Notes: generated by a model not told the origin, from the sequence alone. A DNA stretch of 64,000 bases from Porodaedalea pini (GCA_002794775.1 NBAY01000052.1:1-64000); one strand, 5' to 3'. Numbered from the stretch's first letter, positions 10,901 through 22,457 are shown. Numbers and translations: made by a program.

Positions 10901-11955
10901 ACATGATCCCAATGACGACAAAGCTTTCAGCTGAAGGCATGGCTCAACTGTACCAGGATCACATCTTTTGTCTGCACAGTCTACCTAAGAAGATCATCCA
11001 TGATCGTGGCACACAGTTCAATGTCTCAATGATGAAGGAGCTGTATAAACTCCTGCACATTGAAGGGAACCCATTGATGGCATACCACCTGCAGACAGAT
11101 GGTCAGATGGAATGTGTTAACCAAGAGCTTGAGCAGTATCTTCGACTCTTTGTCAACCATTGGCAATTGGACTGGAAGGATTGGCTCCCACTTGCAGAGT
11201 TTGTGTATAACAACCATGAACACTCAGCAATGAAGATGTCTCCCTTCTATGCAAATGCAGGATGTCACTCCATGAGCTTCAACACAATGTGAACCTCCTC
11301 TGCCAACATGTTGGCAGAAGAATTTGTGAAACACATCAAGGAGACTCATCATGTCGTGAAGGAGAACCTGGTCAAGGCAGCTGAGGACATGAAATGCTAC
11401 CATGACCGGACAGTAGGAGCATCAGTGGAATACAAGGCCAGGAACAAGATCTTCCTCAATGGACAAAACATCAGCATGGACTCACCCATGAAGAAATTCA
11501 CTGACAAATAGTACGGTCCTTTCGATGTTGTTGACAAGATTGGAGCAAGCGTGTACAAGCTCAAACTCCTGAAATGATGGAAGAAGGTCCACCCTGTCTT
11601 CAATGAGGCCTTGCTGAAACCCACCATAGAACCATCCTTCCAGAGTCAGAAACAGCCACCACTGCCATCACCGGACATCATCAACAACGAGGAGGAGTAT
11701 GAGGTTGAGGAAGTCATTGACTCATGTCTGCACTGAGGAAAACTACAGTACCTTGTCAAGTGGGTCAGATACAACAAACCAACCTGGCAACCTGAGACAG
11801 ACTTTGGCGAGAACGCAAAGGAGGTGATTGCCGAGTTCTATTGAAAACATCCTGGCACCCCTCGAAAGCTTGACATTCCTCACCAACAACTCCACTCGAT
11901 CTATGTTGACACCAAGCCAGACAACTGTGACCTTTGTTGGTTGGGATGACCAACC
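7924..11955 (+). pseudogene. pol of element 1 (decayed)
   Basis: The polyprotein relic has its domains in chromovirus order. A protease remnant (8100-8250) has DSECTG in place of the aspartic-protease DSGCTG. Reverse transcriptase (8640-9470) contains [23 protein letters not shown] and the catalytic YLDD at 9133-9144. RNase H is split by a solo LTR (9687-10125). Integrase follows (10600-11500) with the zinc-binding segment and the D, D(HDRGTQFN) and E(QTDGQMECVNQELEQ) positions, then a chromodomain remnant near 11740-11850 (LQYLVKWVRYNKPTWQPE). The frame breaks near 8250-8500, where protease sequence is deleted, and stops recur, many as TGA where relatives have CGA. Confidence 0.85.
9687..10125 (-). 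repeat. Solo LTR inserted in the RNase H region of element 1
   Basis: This 439-bp LTR of the element 1-4 clade lies in minus orientation and is flanked by the direct repeat TATGA (9682-9686 and 10126-10130). Removing it restores the RNase H reading EQNYEIYDKEML. A lone LTR with intact duplication implies loss of the internal region by LTR-LTR recombination. Confidence 0.92.
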
Positions 11956-11972
11956 TTGAGGGGGAGGGGTAA

Positions 11973-12243
11973 TGTTAGGACTTGAACCTTCACCTTTTCT
12001 TTATTTTCCTTTTACCATTTCTTTTACTTTAATCACTCTCTTTTTTATTATATTTAACTGTCTTTTCAATCATTTCCCACACTCTCTTGCACCTGACCTT
12101 CATTCATTCCATTCCACTCCTTTATGTAATCTTAGATAATATAGTCTCATGGTCGTCACTATAAGAGGGGCCAGGAATTGTATGAACTCCTTGTTCTGCT
12201 TTTCCTCTTACCTCTGTAACGACCTAGGTGAGACGATGACCTA
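11973..12243 (+). repeat. 3' LTR of element 1, first part
   Basis: It starts TGTTAGGA after the purine-rich tract at 11959-11972. A segment between the two CTTACCTC..GACCTAG modules is deleted (junction near 12234), and element 2 interrupts it after ACCTA at 12239-12243. The remainder of the LTR is 22315-22426. Confidence 0.85.
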
Positions 12244-12668
12244 TGTTAGGCGGGAGCCCGGGAGACGACTCAGACTTGGCAGGCCTCGGCTGGCTGTCAT
12301 CTGGGACATGCTATACTTGAGCAGGGACTTGGGACATGTTGTACTCAGGCTAGGTCATTGTGAAGGTAAGAGGATTAATACAGGACTAAACTAATACAAG
12401 GGGGACAAGTCTCACCTAGGTCGTCACGGAGGTAAGAGGAAAAGCAGAACAAGGAGTTCATGCAATTCCTCAGACCTTATATAGCAATGACCGTGAGACT
12501 ATATTACCTAATGTTACATAAGTGAGCAGAATGGAATGAATGAAGGTCGTGTGAAGGGGGTGTGGGAAATGATTGGAAAGATGATTAAATATAATGAAAA
12601 GGGACGATTAAAAGAAAGGAAATGGTAAAAGGGAAAATAAACAAAAGGGAAGAGTTCAAGTCCTAACA
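12244..12668 (-). repeat. 3' LTR of element 2
   Basis: 425 bp, read on the minus strand. It contains the TATATAAGG-type box and both copies of the CTTACCTC..GACCTAG module. A C-rich run at 12671-12680 (G-rich on the minus strand) next to it is the polypurine tract. Confidence 0.85.
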
Positions 12669-15126
12669 TTACCCCCCCCCTCAAGGTTGGGTGTCCTGAC
12701 CAACCATGGTTGTGGTCGTTTGGCTCAGTGTCAACAAAGAGCGGACGGAGGCATTGACGAGGGATTTTGAGTTTACGAGGGGCGCTGGGGTGTTTTTGAT
12801 AGAATTCTGTGATCGCCTCCTTTGCATTCTTGCCGAAGTCCATCTCAGGCTTCCAAGTCGGTTTGTTGTAGCCAACCCACTTGATGAGGTACTGCAGCTT
12901 CCCTCAGTGCAGACGTGAGTCTAGAACTTCCTCAATCTTGTACTCCTCCTCATTGTCGACAATGTCGGGTGGCGGTGGTGATGGTTGTTTCTGGCTCTCG
13001 AAGGACAGTTCAGCAGCAGGCTTCAGCAGAGCCTCATTGAAGACAGGGTAGACCTTTTTCCATTGCTTTGGGAGCTTGAGCTTGTACGCGCTTGCTCCCA
13101 CCTTGTCAACAATGTCGAAGGGACCATACCACTTGTCGGCAAGCTTCTTCATTGGTGAATCCGTGCTGATGTTTTGCCCATCGAGAAAGACCTTATCTCC
13201 AGCCTTGTACTCCACTGAAGTTCCTGCCTTCTGGTCATGGTAGTGTTTCATGTCCTCTGCTGCCTTGACCAGATTGTCCTTAGTGATGCGATGGGTTTCC
13301 TTGATGTGCTTTGCGAATTCTTCTGCCAACATGTTAGCAGATGAGGTTTGCATTGTGTCGAAGCTTAAAGGATGATGCCCCATATTTGTGTAGAAGGGGG
13401 ACATCTTCGTTGCTGAGTGTTCACGGTTGTTGTATGCGAACTCTACGAGGGGGAGCCAGTCTTTCCAGTCTGATTGCTGATGGTTAACGAAGAGTCAAAG
13501 GTACTGTTCGAGCTTCTGGTTAATGCATTCCATTTGGCCATCCATCTGCAGATGATATGCCATCAATGGGTTACCTTTGATGTGCAGGAGTTTGTATAGC
13601 TCCTTCATCATTGATGCGTTGAACTGCGTACCTCGGTCATGGATGATCTTCTTTGGTAGGCCATGGAGGCAGAAGATGTGGTCACGGTACAGTTGAGCCA
13701 TACCTTCTGCTGACAGTTTTGTCGTCATTGGGATTGCATGCATCTGCTTTGAGAATCTGTCCATGAAGACACAGATGGCGTTGTGTCCCTTCAAGTCCAG
13801 GAGCTCTCTGATGAGGTCGACTGTGACGATTTCCCAGGGGCCTTCGGGGACTGCATTTGGGTGGAGCAGTCTCGATCTTGACGTCCTCAGGGCCTTCGTT
13901 CATTGGCAACAATCGCATCCTCAGATGTACGCTTGGATGTCAGAGAACATGGACGCCCACCAGAAGTCGCGACGGGCAAGTTCCACCATCTTGGATGCTC
14001 CTGGATGTCCAGTCAGTACTGACTCGTGACACTCCCGCAGTATGGCCTCCTTCATCGTCGATGGAATGTATACCTTGCCCTTCATCCGCCACAACCCGTC
14101 GACCTCTATCATACCCGTCGGCCTCTCCGACTCATCCTGCGCCTTCTGCGCCTCACCCACTCGTCTCACCACCTCATCGTGTGATGTGTGCACCACCCCA
14201 TGGTTCAGCCACTTCTCCTTGATGAATACAACACTGTCATTGTCATCCTTGCCCTGGTTGTACCCCACCTTACGCGACAGCAGGTCCGCCTTGCCCATCG
14301 TCTTCCCCGATTTGTGTTCAAGGTGGAAGTCAAATTCTTCAAGTTCGGTCCGCCAGTGAGCTTGACAATAGCTCAGTTTTTGTGCCGACTTGAAGTAGGT
14401 GAGGTTGGCATGGTCGGACCAGATTTCAATCTTGTGACGGGTGCTGAGGAGGTACTGTTGCCATTCCTTAAGTGCCAAAATGATAGCGAGCATCTCCTTG
14501 TCATAGATCTCGTAGTTCTGTTCTGCTGGTTTGAGCACTTCTGACCTGTAGGCAATTACCCTCCACTTTCCTTCTTGTTTCTGCAACAACACGCCACCGA
14601 GCGCGAAGTTCGACAAGTCCACCTCAACGTGGAAAGGGCCCTTGTCATTGGCGATGGCCAGGACTGGAGGTGAGCAGAGACGTTGTCTCAGCTCCTTGAA
14701 CGCTTCCTGCTGTTTGGTCTCCCATACCCAGTCCTTCTTGCCTGTCAGTGATGTCAGCGGTCAGACCACCTTGCTGTAGTCCTTGATGAACCACCGCAAC
14801 CAGTTGCCCATGCCGAGGAACTGTTGCAGTTCCTTGAGATTTTGTGGGACGGGCCAGTTTGCGATCGCTTCTGTCTTCGCTGGGTCAGCTTTGATTTTGC
14901 CGTTGCTGATAATGTGACCAAGATACTTGATGACCTTAGCATTGAACTCACACTTCTCAGGCTTTAGGTACAAGCCGTTCTCTTGAAGGATCTGTAGAAC
15001 ACACCTTGACATCTCGATATGCTCCTCAAGGGTTTCTGAGAGGATCAGAGTGTCGTCGAGGTAGACAATGATCAGGTTTGCATAGATCAGGTCTTAGAAG
15101 ATATGATTGACAAACACCTGGAACAT

Positions 15127-16539
15127 TATCGCGATGCAGACTCTTTTGTAGACCGTACGGTCGATTCGAGGGCGAATCTATATTCTTCCCAAGGGAGACT
15201 GCGGTGACTCGATAGTCAAGGAGGGACGACCAAATAGAAACGGAGTGACCGAACGCTCGAGACAATGGCTCTTCTGGTTCAGAAACTTTGCCAAAGCGCT
15301 CGATCCTGACAGAATCGAGCTCTCGACGCAGACCCTATGACAATAGTGATTGAAGTCTGAAGTTGAGGAAGGTGCAGGGCCGTGTCAGTCTGTTTCGGAT
15401 GGTTCGAACCCCTGGATTGTGTTCGTCAAGCATTCAAACGCGCTTGAAGAGGTGCTCGAAGGTGTTCGAGTGTATCCCGATGCGATCGAGTGACTTCTTA
15501 GTAGGCGGTGAACATGTGGGGCGACGGAAGTATGCAGGTATAATACCCTGTTGGGTTTGTCGGGCACTCGGAGTTTTGGAATATCGGTTTCGAGCATATA
15601 TGGTGAACCGAACGCGCTATTCGAGTGGTTGGCAAAGCTCCCTAAGGCAGAGCAGAGATGAACTGAAGACGGGAATGACTTATGAGACTCGAAAAGTGTA
15701 CTGTGCGGCGAACTGGGGGTGTATTCCCTCTACCGAATGAGTACAAAAGGTGTGCACTATTTATACTCTAGGTGAAACGAGCTCGGTACCGACATCGAAC
15801 GTACATATGGAGGTAGGGGAGTGCGTGCGGTGCGTATTCGAGTCAGAATAGTCGTATGTTAGGGATGGAATGACTCAAGAACATGATGAGTCACAAACTC
15901 GAAGGGGAATAATGGTTCGACATCAATAAAAAGACCAATGAAACCCGAGAAATTTATCATGTGTGCTTCCAACAACTCCATTCGAACATCCTCAAATGTT
16001 CCTGGGGCGTGATGGCGACGAATGCACACCCTGGAAGTGATAGACGATGATAAATAACGCTCGAGCCCCATGGAGAACGCGGCGAACGATGGAATCCAGT
16101 CGTTCGAGCGACCCATGGTGGAACCCAATGCGTTCCCTGAGCCCAACCGCGTAATGCGGCTGCACTGTAAGCGTTCAAACGAGTGGATACGAAGTGGAAA
16201 GAGTGCTCGAGCACGCATATAGTGGGATATGGAATGAATATAAAGGAAATGAAGCGTTCGAGTGTGACTAGGAAGTGGTATGAGTGTTCGAATGGGTGTA
16301 TGAAAGTATTTGAACGTATTTATGAGGTTACTACTGCATCATATGAAAGATTCGAAGGTATATTGACGCTCGAATGGCCGAGTGTGACCATTCGAGCATG
16401 TGAAATGTGAAGTGTAAGATAGTCAGTGATGAAACGAGGTGCTTGACTGTGTTTATGGGGTTTGTATCTGTATATAATAATAAATAAAGCGGGTGGTATG
16501 CTGGGACGGCTGGCGCCTAAGCGCGAATCGAGCGCTACA
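15127..16539 (-). mobile_element. TTCGAG-rich LTR-like insertion, copy A
   Basis: A 1,413-bp sequence without coding capacity, about the same as copy B (19960-21412). It interrupts the reverse transcriptase of element 2 and is flanked by ACAT (15123-15126) and ACGT (16540-16543), a 4-bp duplication with one CpG change. Read on the minus strand it starts TGTAGCG and has a TATAAATAG box near 15757-15767, so a solo LTR of an unrelated family is the best guess. TTCGAG/CTCGAA words are scattered throughout. Its other end, CGCGATA, is not the usual CA. Confidence 0.7.
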
Positions 16540-16974
16540 ACGTCGCTGGTGCATTGCAGAGACCAAAGAACATCACCATTGGCTCAAAAAGACCCATGTT
16601 TGTGTGAAAGGCTGCCTTCCATTCGTCACCTTCACAGATCCGGATGTTGTAGTACCCCCAGCGAAGGTCAAGCTTGATGATGTATTTCGCCTTCTTGACC
16701 TTGTCAACGAGTTTGTCGATAAGGAGGAGAGGATACTTGTTCTTGATCGTGCCATTGTTGAGCTTATGGTAGTCTTGGATCAGGCACAGCGATTTGTCGG
16801 CCTTCTTTATGAAGAAGAAGGGAGACGCCATGGGGGATATCGACCGTCGGATATGACCAGACTTCAGGTTCTCATTGAGGAAGTCCTTGAGCAACTGCTG
16901 CTCAGCTGGCATGAGCAGGTAGATCTTGCAGTCGCTAGGTTTGAAGTCGGGCTTCAAATTGATGACGTGGTCCC

Positions 16975-17400
16975 TGTTAGGACTCGAACTTTTCCCTTTC
17001 TTTTATTTTCCTTTTATCATTTCTTTTCCTTCTAAATCACTCCTTTTCATTATATTTAATCATCTTTCCAATCATTTCTCATGCTCCCTTCACATGACCT
17101 TCATTCATTCCATTCCATTTGTTTATGTAATGTTAGATAATATAGTCTCACAGTCATTGCTATATAAGGTCTCAGGAATTGCATGAACTCCTTGTTCTGC
17201 TTTTCCTCTTACCTCCATGACGACCTAGGTGAGACTCATCCCCCTTGTATTAGTTTAGACTTGTATTAATCCTCTTACCTCCATGATGACCTAGCCTGAG
17301 TATAGCATGTCCCGAGTCCCCGCTTGAGTATAGCACATCCCAGACAACAGTCAGCTGAGGCCTGCCCAGTCCAAGTCATCCCCCGGACTCCCACCTAACA
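16975..17400 (+). repeat. Solo LTR (element 1-4 clade) in element 2
   Basis: 426 bp in plus orientation with TGTTAGGA and CCTAACA ends and a perfect duplication GTCCC (16970-16974 and 17401-17405). It contains a CTATATAAGG box followed by TTGTTCTGCTTTT. Confidence 0.93.
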
Positions 17401-17476
17401 GTCCCAGGGTTGATGTTCTGGTAGCTTCTCGAACCCTTTTTCGCTGAAGACGTTGGCAAAGTTGTTGAGGTAGGTG

Positions 17477-17995
17477 TGTTAGGATCCCAAGTGCGCATAC
17501 TATCTTTTCCTCTCTTCCATTGTCGTCATCATCTCCAATGTCCCTTCCCTCCCTCTCCTCACCAGACTCCATCCATCGACATTCCTTTCACTGACGTCGC
17601 CCATTTGTTGATCGCGTGACCCTTGCATGCGGTCGCGGGTGACGTCGTCCGCTTGTTAGTAAGAACATTCCACAATGTTGCATCACATTCCATTTCCCAG
17701 GAACGTTATCCTCTTTATAGTAGTTAGGTCTCACAGGTACTGAGTATATAGGTAGCCCGCTCACCTGTATTGTCCCTTACCTCAGTATTCTTGGAATCCA
17801 CTACTGCTTGCTCTTGACAACGTCGTCCGTGACGCTCGCGTGTTTGACTCCTCCCCTCTTCACTCTTGTGTCTGTGGGCATGGCGGTCGCCTGAATGGTG
17901 CCCGCTATCGTTCTCCCATGTCGCTTGACCTCTGCCCACATTGTATGCGGGTATGATGGTTAAGTGACTGTTGGATACGTGGTCGTACTCTAACA
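17477..17995. repeat. Solo LTR of a different family in element 2
   Basis: 519 bp, starting TGTTAGGATCCC and ending TCTAACA, with a perfect duplication AGGTG (17472-17476 and 17996-18000). The interior is unlike the other LTRs here. A TTTATAGTAG box lies near 17714. Its high CpG content suggests recent arrival. No internal region of this family is present in the window. Confidence 0.88.
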
Positions 17996-18637
17996 AGGTG
18001 GGCCAGGATGCCTTGTCCATTCGCACCTCATTCACCCTCCTCATTTCTTCCACCATCTCCTTCTCAATTGTGCATTTGTCTGGGCAGCGGGTGAATTCAA
18101 GCGTCTCTGTCTTCCAGTCGACCTCTGGGTTGTGACGCCGAAGCCAGTCATATCCCAGGAATATATTCGATGACGTGAGGGATGTTACCGCAAGGATGAT
18201 CCTTTCCTTGTGGTGACCGATCATGAGTTCAATGTCGATGTATTCTTGGATCAACCCAGCCTCGTTGTGCGTGCCGTCGGCATTGAGCACCGTGAGGGGT
18301 CGAATGTAGCACTTCGTTTCCAACCCGTACCTCTCGACGAACCTTACGTCAATACAGGATCCCGTGCACCCCAAATCCACAAGGGCGTGCACATCCACCT
18401 CTCTCACTTCACCTGCTACACTATGTCTGATGTTCAGAAGGAGGTCCAGCTGGTGTCCGCCAGTTCCCCTCATGAACAGCTGCTCGTACTTGTTGTTTTC
18501 ATTTACACTGGTGGGGACTTCGTAATCAGAAAAGTCATTGACATCGTTTGCATCTAGGTATCGTACAGATGGTTGACTATATTTTAGCGAATCCAGATTT
18601 GAAGTCCCTTGTTCTTCTTGGTCAGTTGCCCCAATGG

Positions 18638-19732
18638 CTATGCCTGACCACTCGCAAAACCCTGCAAGTCGACGACCTCTTCGTCATTGTCTTCCTCCTC
18701 CACATAATCCTCCACAGTCAACCTCCAAGCATCTATGACTTCCTCGAAGGCTGATTCCTTCATTGTGCCAAGCTCGTCAGCTAGGAGGCGACGCTCACCT
18801 GGTGCCATCAGCTCCAACATGCGCTGGATGATCAGCTTCCCCTGCAGGCACTTGTTCTGAAAGTGGCCCTCTTGTCTGCAGAGCCAGCATGCACGTCGTC
18901 ATTGTGCCTCGTTCATTGAGACATCCATTGGTTGACCAGTGCCTCCGAAGGTGACACCGGTTGCATCACGTTTGTTGATGTGCGGGGCCGCAAATGGGTG
19001 GCAAGCAGGTGGGGCCTGTTGTTGTTGTGGGCATTGAGGGAGTAGCGGGTGGCCTTGTTGGATGGCACAGATCTGTTGTTCACCGCAATCAATCTCAATG
19101 GCCTTCTTTTTCCAGTCAGCATATGTCATCGGGACCGGTGTTGATCTCAACACTCCACGCACTACCTCGATGTTCATTGTGCGCTTCAGGTGGTTGCAGA
19201 TGATGCCATCGTCCTTCAGGTCCACTGCCTTGATGACCACGTCGAGCTTCTGGAAGAACTCGTCAGCAGAGAGGTCCTTTTGCACCTTCTCTCAGAACTC
19301 CTTCAGCGCTTTCTCCTTCCTGTTCAGATCGTCAAACAAGGTGTCTAGTCTCTCCTGGAACCTGGTCCAGCTGTCCATGAAACTCACAACGCCATTTGTC
19401 ATGAATTCCTGGATGTAGTTCTGTGCCCATGTTGACGCATTGCCGCCCTTGAGGTAGGAGAGGGCAACATAGATCTTGCTCGACGATGAGGGGTACCTCG
19501 TAGGGTTCGCTGAGACAAAGAGAAGGACTTTGTGTCTGAAGTCTGGGTAATCATCACCACCAGTGAATTCACGTGGTCAGGCGACATCTATAATGGGAGC
19601 TGGAGGATTGGCTGTGGCGGCTGGTGCTGGGGCGTTGTTCGCCTGATGCGTGAAGGCACCCACCACAATTGCTGTGATCTGCTCCAGCTGCTGCTGACTG
19701 AAACCTCCTGCTGACATTTCTGGTTCAGGCAT
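18638..19732 (-). pseudogene. gag of element 2 (decayed)
   Basis: It starts at one of two nearby ATGs (19732 or 19717) and ends at TAG 18638-18640. The region reads MSAGGFSQQQLEQ, a capsid-like part and a zinc knuckle, followed by the SGQA terminus shared by elements 1 and 3. In-frame stops occur near 19579 and 19286 and in the zinc-knuckle region. The gag protein would package the element RNA. Pol overlaps in the -1 frame. Confidence 0.82.
18656..18662 (-). promoter_or_regulatory. Predicted -1 frameshift heptamer GGGTTTT (element 2)
   Basis: On the minus strand it reads G GGT TTT in the gag frame, which fits the canonical X XXY YYZ pattern fully. It lies 15 nt before the gag stop. Confidence 0.65.
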
Positions 19733-19959
19733 CAGTGTCGAGGATTCAGGGGGGGTTGGGGGCGACAGATCCCTACAGGTCCCATGGTATGGTCCTGGAG
19801 TTGGTGGTAGGTTGACGGTAGACGTTGATGGTGCAGGTGATGACAGGACGGCTGGGGGCCACCTAGCTCTCCTTCCTTCTTCATTCGTCAAATACCAGCT
19901 GTGCCGGACATCACTCCACCAGATGTCATATATGATGCCACTATTGTTGGTCGCGACGT

Positions 19960-21412
19960 TATCGCGATGCAGACTCTTTTGTGGACCGTATGGTTGACTC
20001 GAGGGTGAATCTATATTCTTCCCAAGGGAGACTGTGGTGACTTGATAGTCGAGGAGGGACAACCAAATAGAAACGGAGTGACCAAACGCTCGAGACAATG
20101 GCTCTACTGATTCAGAAGCTTTGCCAAAGTGCTTGATTCTGTCAGAATCGAGCTCCCAACGCAGACCCTATAACTATAGCAATTGAAACCTGAAGTCGAG
20201 GTAGGTGCAGGGCCATATCAGGCTATTCCGGACAGTTCAGATCCCTGGTTGGCGCTCATCGAGCGCTCGAACGCGCTTGAAACAGTGCTCGAAGGTGTCC
20301 GAATGTATCCCAATGCGATCGAGCACCTTCTTAGTAGGCAGCGAATGTGTGGTGCGACAGAAGTATGCAGGTATGATACCCTGTTGGGTTTGTCAGGTGC
20401 TCAAAGACTTGGAATATCAGTTTTGAGTGTATGTGGTGAACCGAACGCGCTATTCGAGCGCTTGGCCAAGCTTGTTAAAGCAGAGCAGAGATGAACTGGA
20501 GATGATAATGACTGATCAGACTCAAAATGTGTACTGAGGAGTGAACTGGGGGCTGTATTCCCTGTCTAGAATCAGTACAAAGGTGTGCACTATTTATACT
20601 CTAGTCAAAACGAGCTCAGTACCGACGTCGAGTGTACATATGGAGGTAGAGGATTGCATGCAGTGTGTGTTCGAGTCAGAATAGTCATATGTTAGGGATG
20701 GAATGACTCAAGAACATGATATATCACAAACTCGAAGGGGAATAATGGTTCGACATCAAGGAGAAGACCAATGGAACCAAGAAACTTATCATGTGTGCTC
20801 CGAACAACTCCGTTCGAACATCCCCGAATGCCCCCAAGGGCATGATGGTGAAGAATGCACATCATGGGAGTGATAGACAATGATAAATAACGCTCGAGCC
20901 GCATGGAGAATGCGGCAAATGACAGAATCCGGTTGTTCGAGCATGATACATTGAACGTTGGCGGCCTGAGGACTGTTCGAGCGACCCCTGCTGGAACCCA
21001 ATGCATTCCCTGAGCCCAACTGTGTGATCCGGCTGTGCCACAAATGTTCGAACGAGTGAATATGAAGTGGATAGAGTCCTCGAGCGCGTATATAGTGTGA
21101 TATGGGATGAATATAAAGGAAACAAAGTGTTCGAGTGTGAATAGGAAGTGGTATGAGTGTTAGAGTGGGTGTATGAAAGTGTTCGAACATATTTATGAGG
21201 TTACTAAGGGATAATATGAGAACTTTGAAGGTATATTGATGCTCGAATGGGTGAGTGTGACCATTTGAGCGCGTGAAATGCGAAGTGTAAGATAGACGGT
21301 GATGAAACAAAGTGCTTGACCGTGTTTATGGGGTTTGTATCTGTATATAGTAATAAATAAAGCAGGTGGTATGCTGGGACGGCTGACGCCTAAGCGCGAA
21401 TCGAGCGCTACA
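19960..21412 (-). mobile_element. TTCGAG-rich LTR-like insertion, copy B
   Basis: A 1,453-bp relative of copy A in the same orientation, inserted in the leader region upstream of gag in element 2. The flanking duplication ACGT is perfect (19956-19959 and 21413-21416). It contains about 40 bp that copy A lacks (near 20937-20980). It holds no coding region. Confidence 0.72.
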
Positions 21413-21943
21413 ACGTAGCCTGGTTGGTCTGGGTCCCAGCGTGCTGATGCAGGGAGAGCCCATTGTTGTTCGTCAGTGATATCTATCTTGACGACGGTGG
21501 GGGAATGGGGATCAGTTGTGCATTTGATCTGGGATTATGCCAACATTGTATGGGTTTGTCGGTGAAATTGATGACGAGGCAGTAGGAACCGAGTGAGATG
21601 ACAAACGATAGTGTTGACGACGCCTGTACTCTTCTGGTTACCCACGTCCACATCAGGTGCGTGCTCCACCAAAGGCTAATTCGTAGCGCCAGGGTGGGAG
21701 AGGGTTTCCTAATTGAGATGACAACTCGTCCAAGGTCAAGTTGGTGTCCAAATGTGGTAAGTGTTTCAGGGAAAGTTGGTTGGAAAGTTTACATAATACA
21801 CAAACATCCGAAAATGTCCAGGCAGGGTTGAGGGTTGTTGTTTAGGGGGTTTACACATCAAGCCTGTCGAGGGGGGTGCTCCTCTAGACTGAGTGAAGGC
21901 GAGTCGACAGCGACAACGTATGCTGGGGATGAGCCTAGGTGGG

Positions 21944-21954
21944 GTTCTGCTTTT
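21944..21954 (-). promoter_or_regulatory. Self-complementary primer-binding site of element 2
   Basis: On the minus strand AAAAGCAGAAC follows the 5' LTR. It is the exact complement of GTTCTGCTTTT within the LTR (minus strand 22096-22086), which lies downstream of the TATATAAGG box. Confidence 0.7.
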
Positions 21955-21955
21955 A

Positions 21956-22314
21956 TGTTAGGCGAGAGCCCAGGAGACGACTCGGACTTGGCAGGCCTTG
22001 GCTGGCTGTCGTCTGGGATGTGCTATACTCGAGTGGGGACTCGGGACACATTGTACTCAGGCTAGGTCGTCGTGGAGGTAAGAGAAAAAGCAGAACAAGG
22101 AGTTCATGCGATTCCTGAGACCTTATATAGCAACGACCGTGAGACTATATTACCTAATATTATATAAGCAAGCAGAATGGAACAAATGAAGGTCGTGTGA
22201 AGGGGGTGTGGGAGATGATTGGAAAGATGATTAAATATAATGAAAAGGGACGATTAAAAGAAAGGAAATGGTAAAAGGGAAAATAAACGAAAGGGAAGAG
22301 TTTGAGTCCTAACA
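21956..22314 (-). repeat. 5' LTR of element 2, internally deleted
   Basis: 359 bp compared with 425 bp for its partner at 12244-12668. The missing stretch lies between the two copies of the GGAGGTAAGAG module, consistent with a deletion by recombination between these direct repeats after insertion. Confidence 0.85.
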
Positions 22315-22426
22315 ACCTAGCCTGAGTAAGCATGTCCTGAGCCCCTGCTTGAGTTATAGCACATCCCAGATGACAGTCAGCCGAGGCCTGCCCAGTCCAA
22401 GATGTCTTTCGAACTCCTGCCTAACA
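22315..22426 (+). repeat. 3' LTR of element 1, distal part
   Basis: It continues the LTR interrupted at 12243, beginning with the second copy of the ACCTA duplication and ending CCTAACA. The element 1 duplication CCTCT follows at 22427-22431. Confidence 0.85.
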
Positions 22427-22457
22427 CCTCTTCCTCAATGCAATCTCAAAGGCCTTG

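Larger units (their letters stand above)
12514..18655 (-). pseudogene. pol of element 2 (decayed, interrupted)
   Basis: Read on the minus strand from the frameshift site at 18656-18662. Protease (18473-18330, with DLGCTGS for DSGCTG) is followed by the reverse-transcriptase linker, then solo LTRs at 17995-17477 and 17400-16975. Reverse transcriptase (16957-15000) is split by the 1.4-kb insertion 16539-15127. RNase H (14950-14250) contains KEMLAIILALKEW and HKSGKTMGKADLLSRK; integrase (about 14140-13100) contains GHPGASKMVELARRDFWW and HDRGTQFN. The C-terminal chromodomain tail ends near 12670 (MDFGKNAKEAITEFY). The last open frame continues through the polypurine tract into the LTR and stops at 12514. 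Several single stops break it, though long segments remain open, for example 14622-13921. Confidence 0.85.
12244..22314 (-). mobile_element. Element 2: Ty3/Gypsy chromovirus inserted in the LTR of element 1
   Basis: It is bounded by TGTTAGGC and CCTAACA ends and the direct repeat ACCTA (12239-12243 and 22315-22319). The coding order on the minus strand is gag then pol. It was itself hit by four insertions: two copies of a 1.4-kb LTR-like sequence (15127-16539, 19960-21412), one related solo LTR (16975-17400) and one solo LTR of a different family (17477-17995). It keeps more CpG than element 1, consistent with its later arrival. Confidence 0.92.
3263..22426 (+). mobile_element. Element 1: Ty3/Gypsy chromovirus, nested and decayed
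   Basis: LTRs begin TGTTAGGA and end CCTAACA. The outer edges are flanked by the 5-bp direct repeat CCTCT (3258-3262 and 22427-22431), which joins both ends despite 19 kb of span. Order: 5' LTR (split by a pogo element), leader, gag, pol with protease, reverse transcriptase, RNase H, integrase and chromodomain, a polypurine tract (11959-11972), then the 3' LTR. A solo LTR sits in the RNase H region (9687-10125) and the whole of element 2 sits in the 3' LTR. Many in-frame stops and indels mean it cannot encode its own proteins. Confidence 0.9.

Noticed and set aside
12669..12682. The long C run as a sequencing artefact or special signal
   Set aside because: It is the polypurine tract of element 2 seen on the opposite strand, and the other elements have similar tracts at the same place.
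15123..16543. A 3-bp ACG duplication and CACTA-type identity for copies A and B
   Set aside because: ACGT (4 bp) fits both copies equally well, the ends are not CACTA-like, and a TATA box in the middle fits an LTR better.
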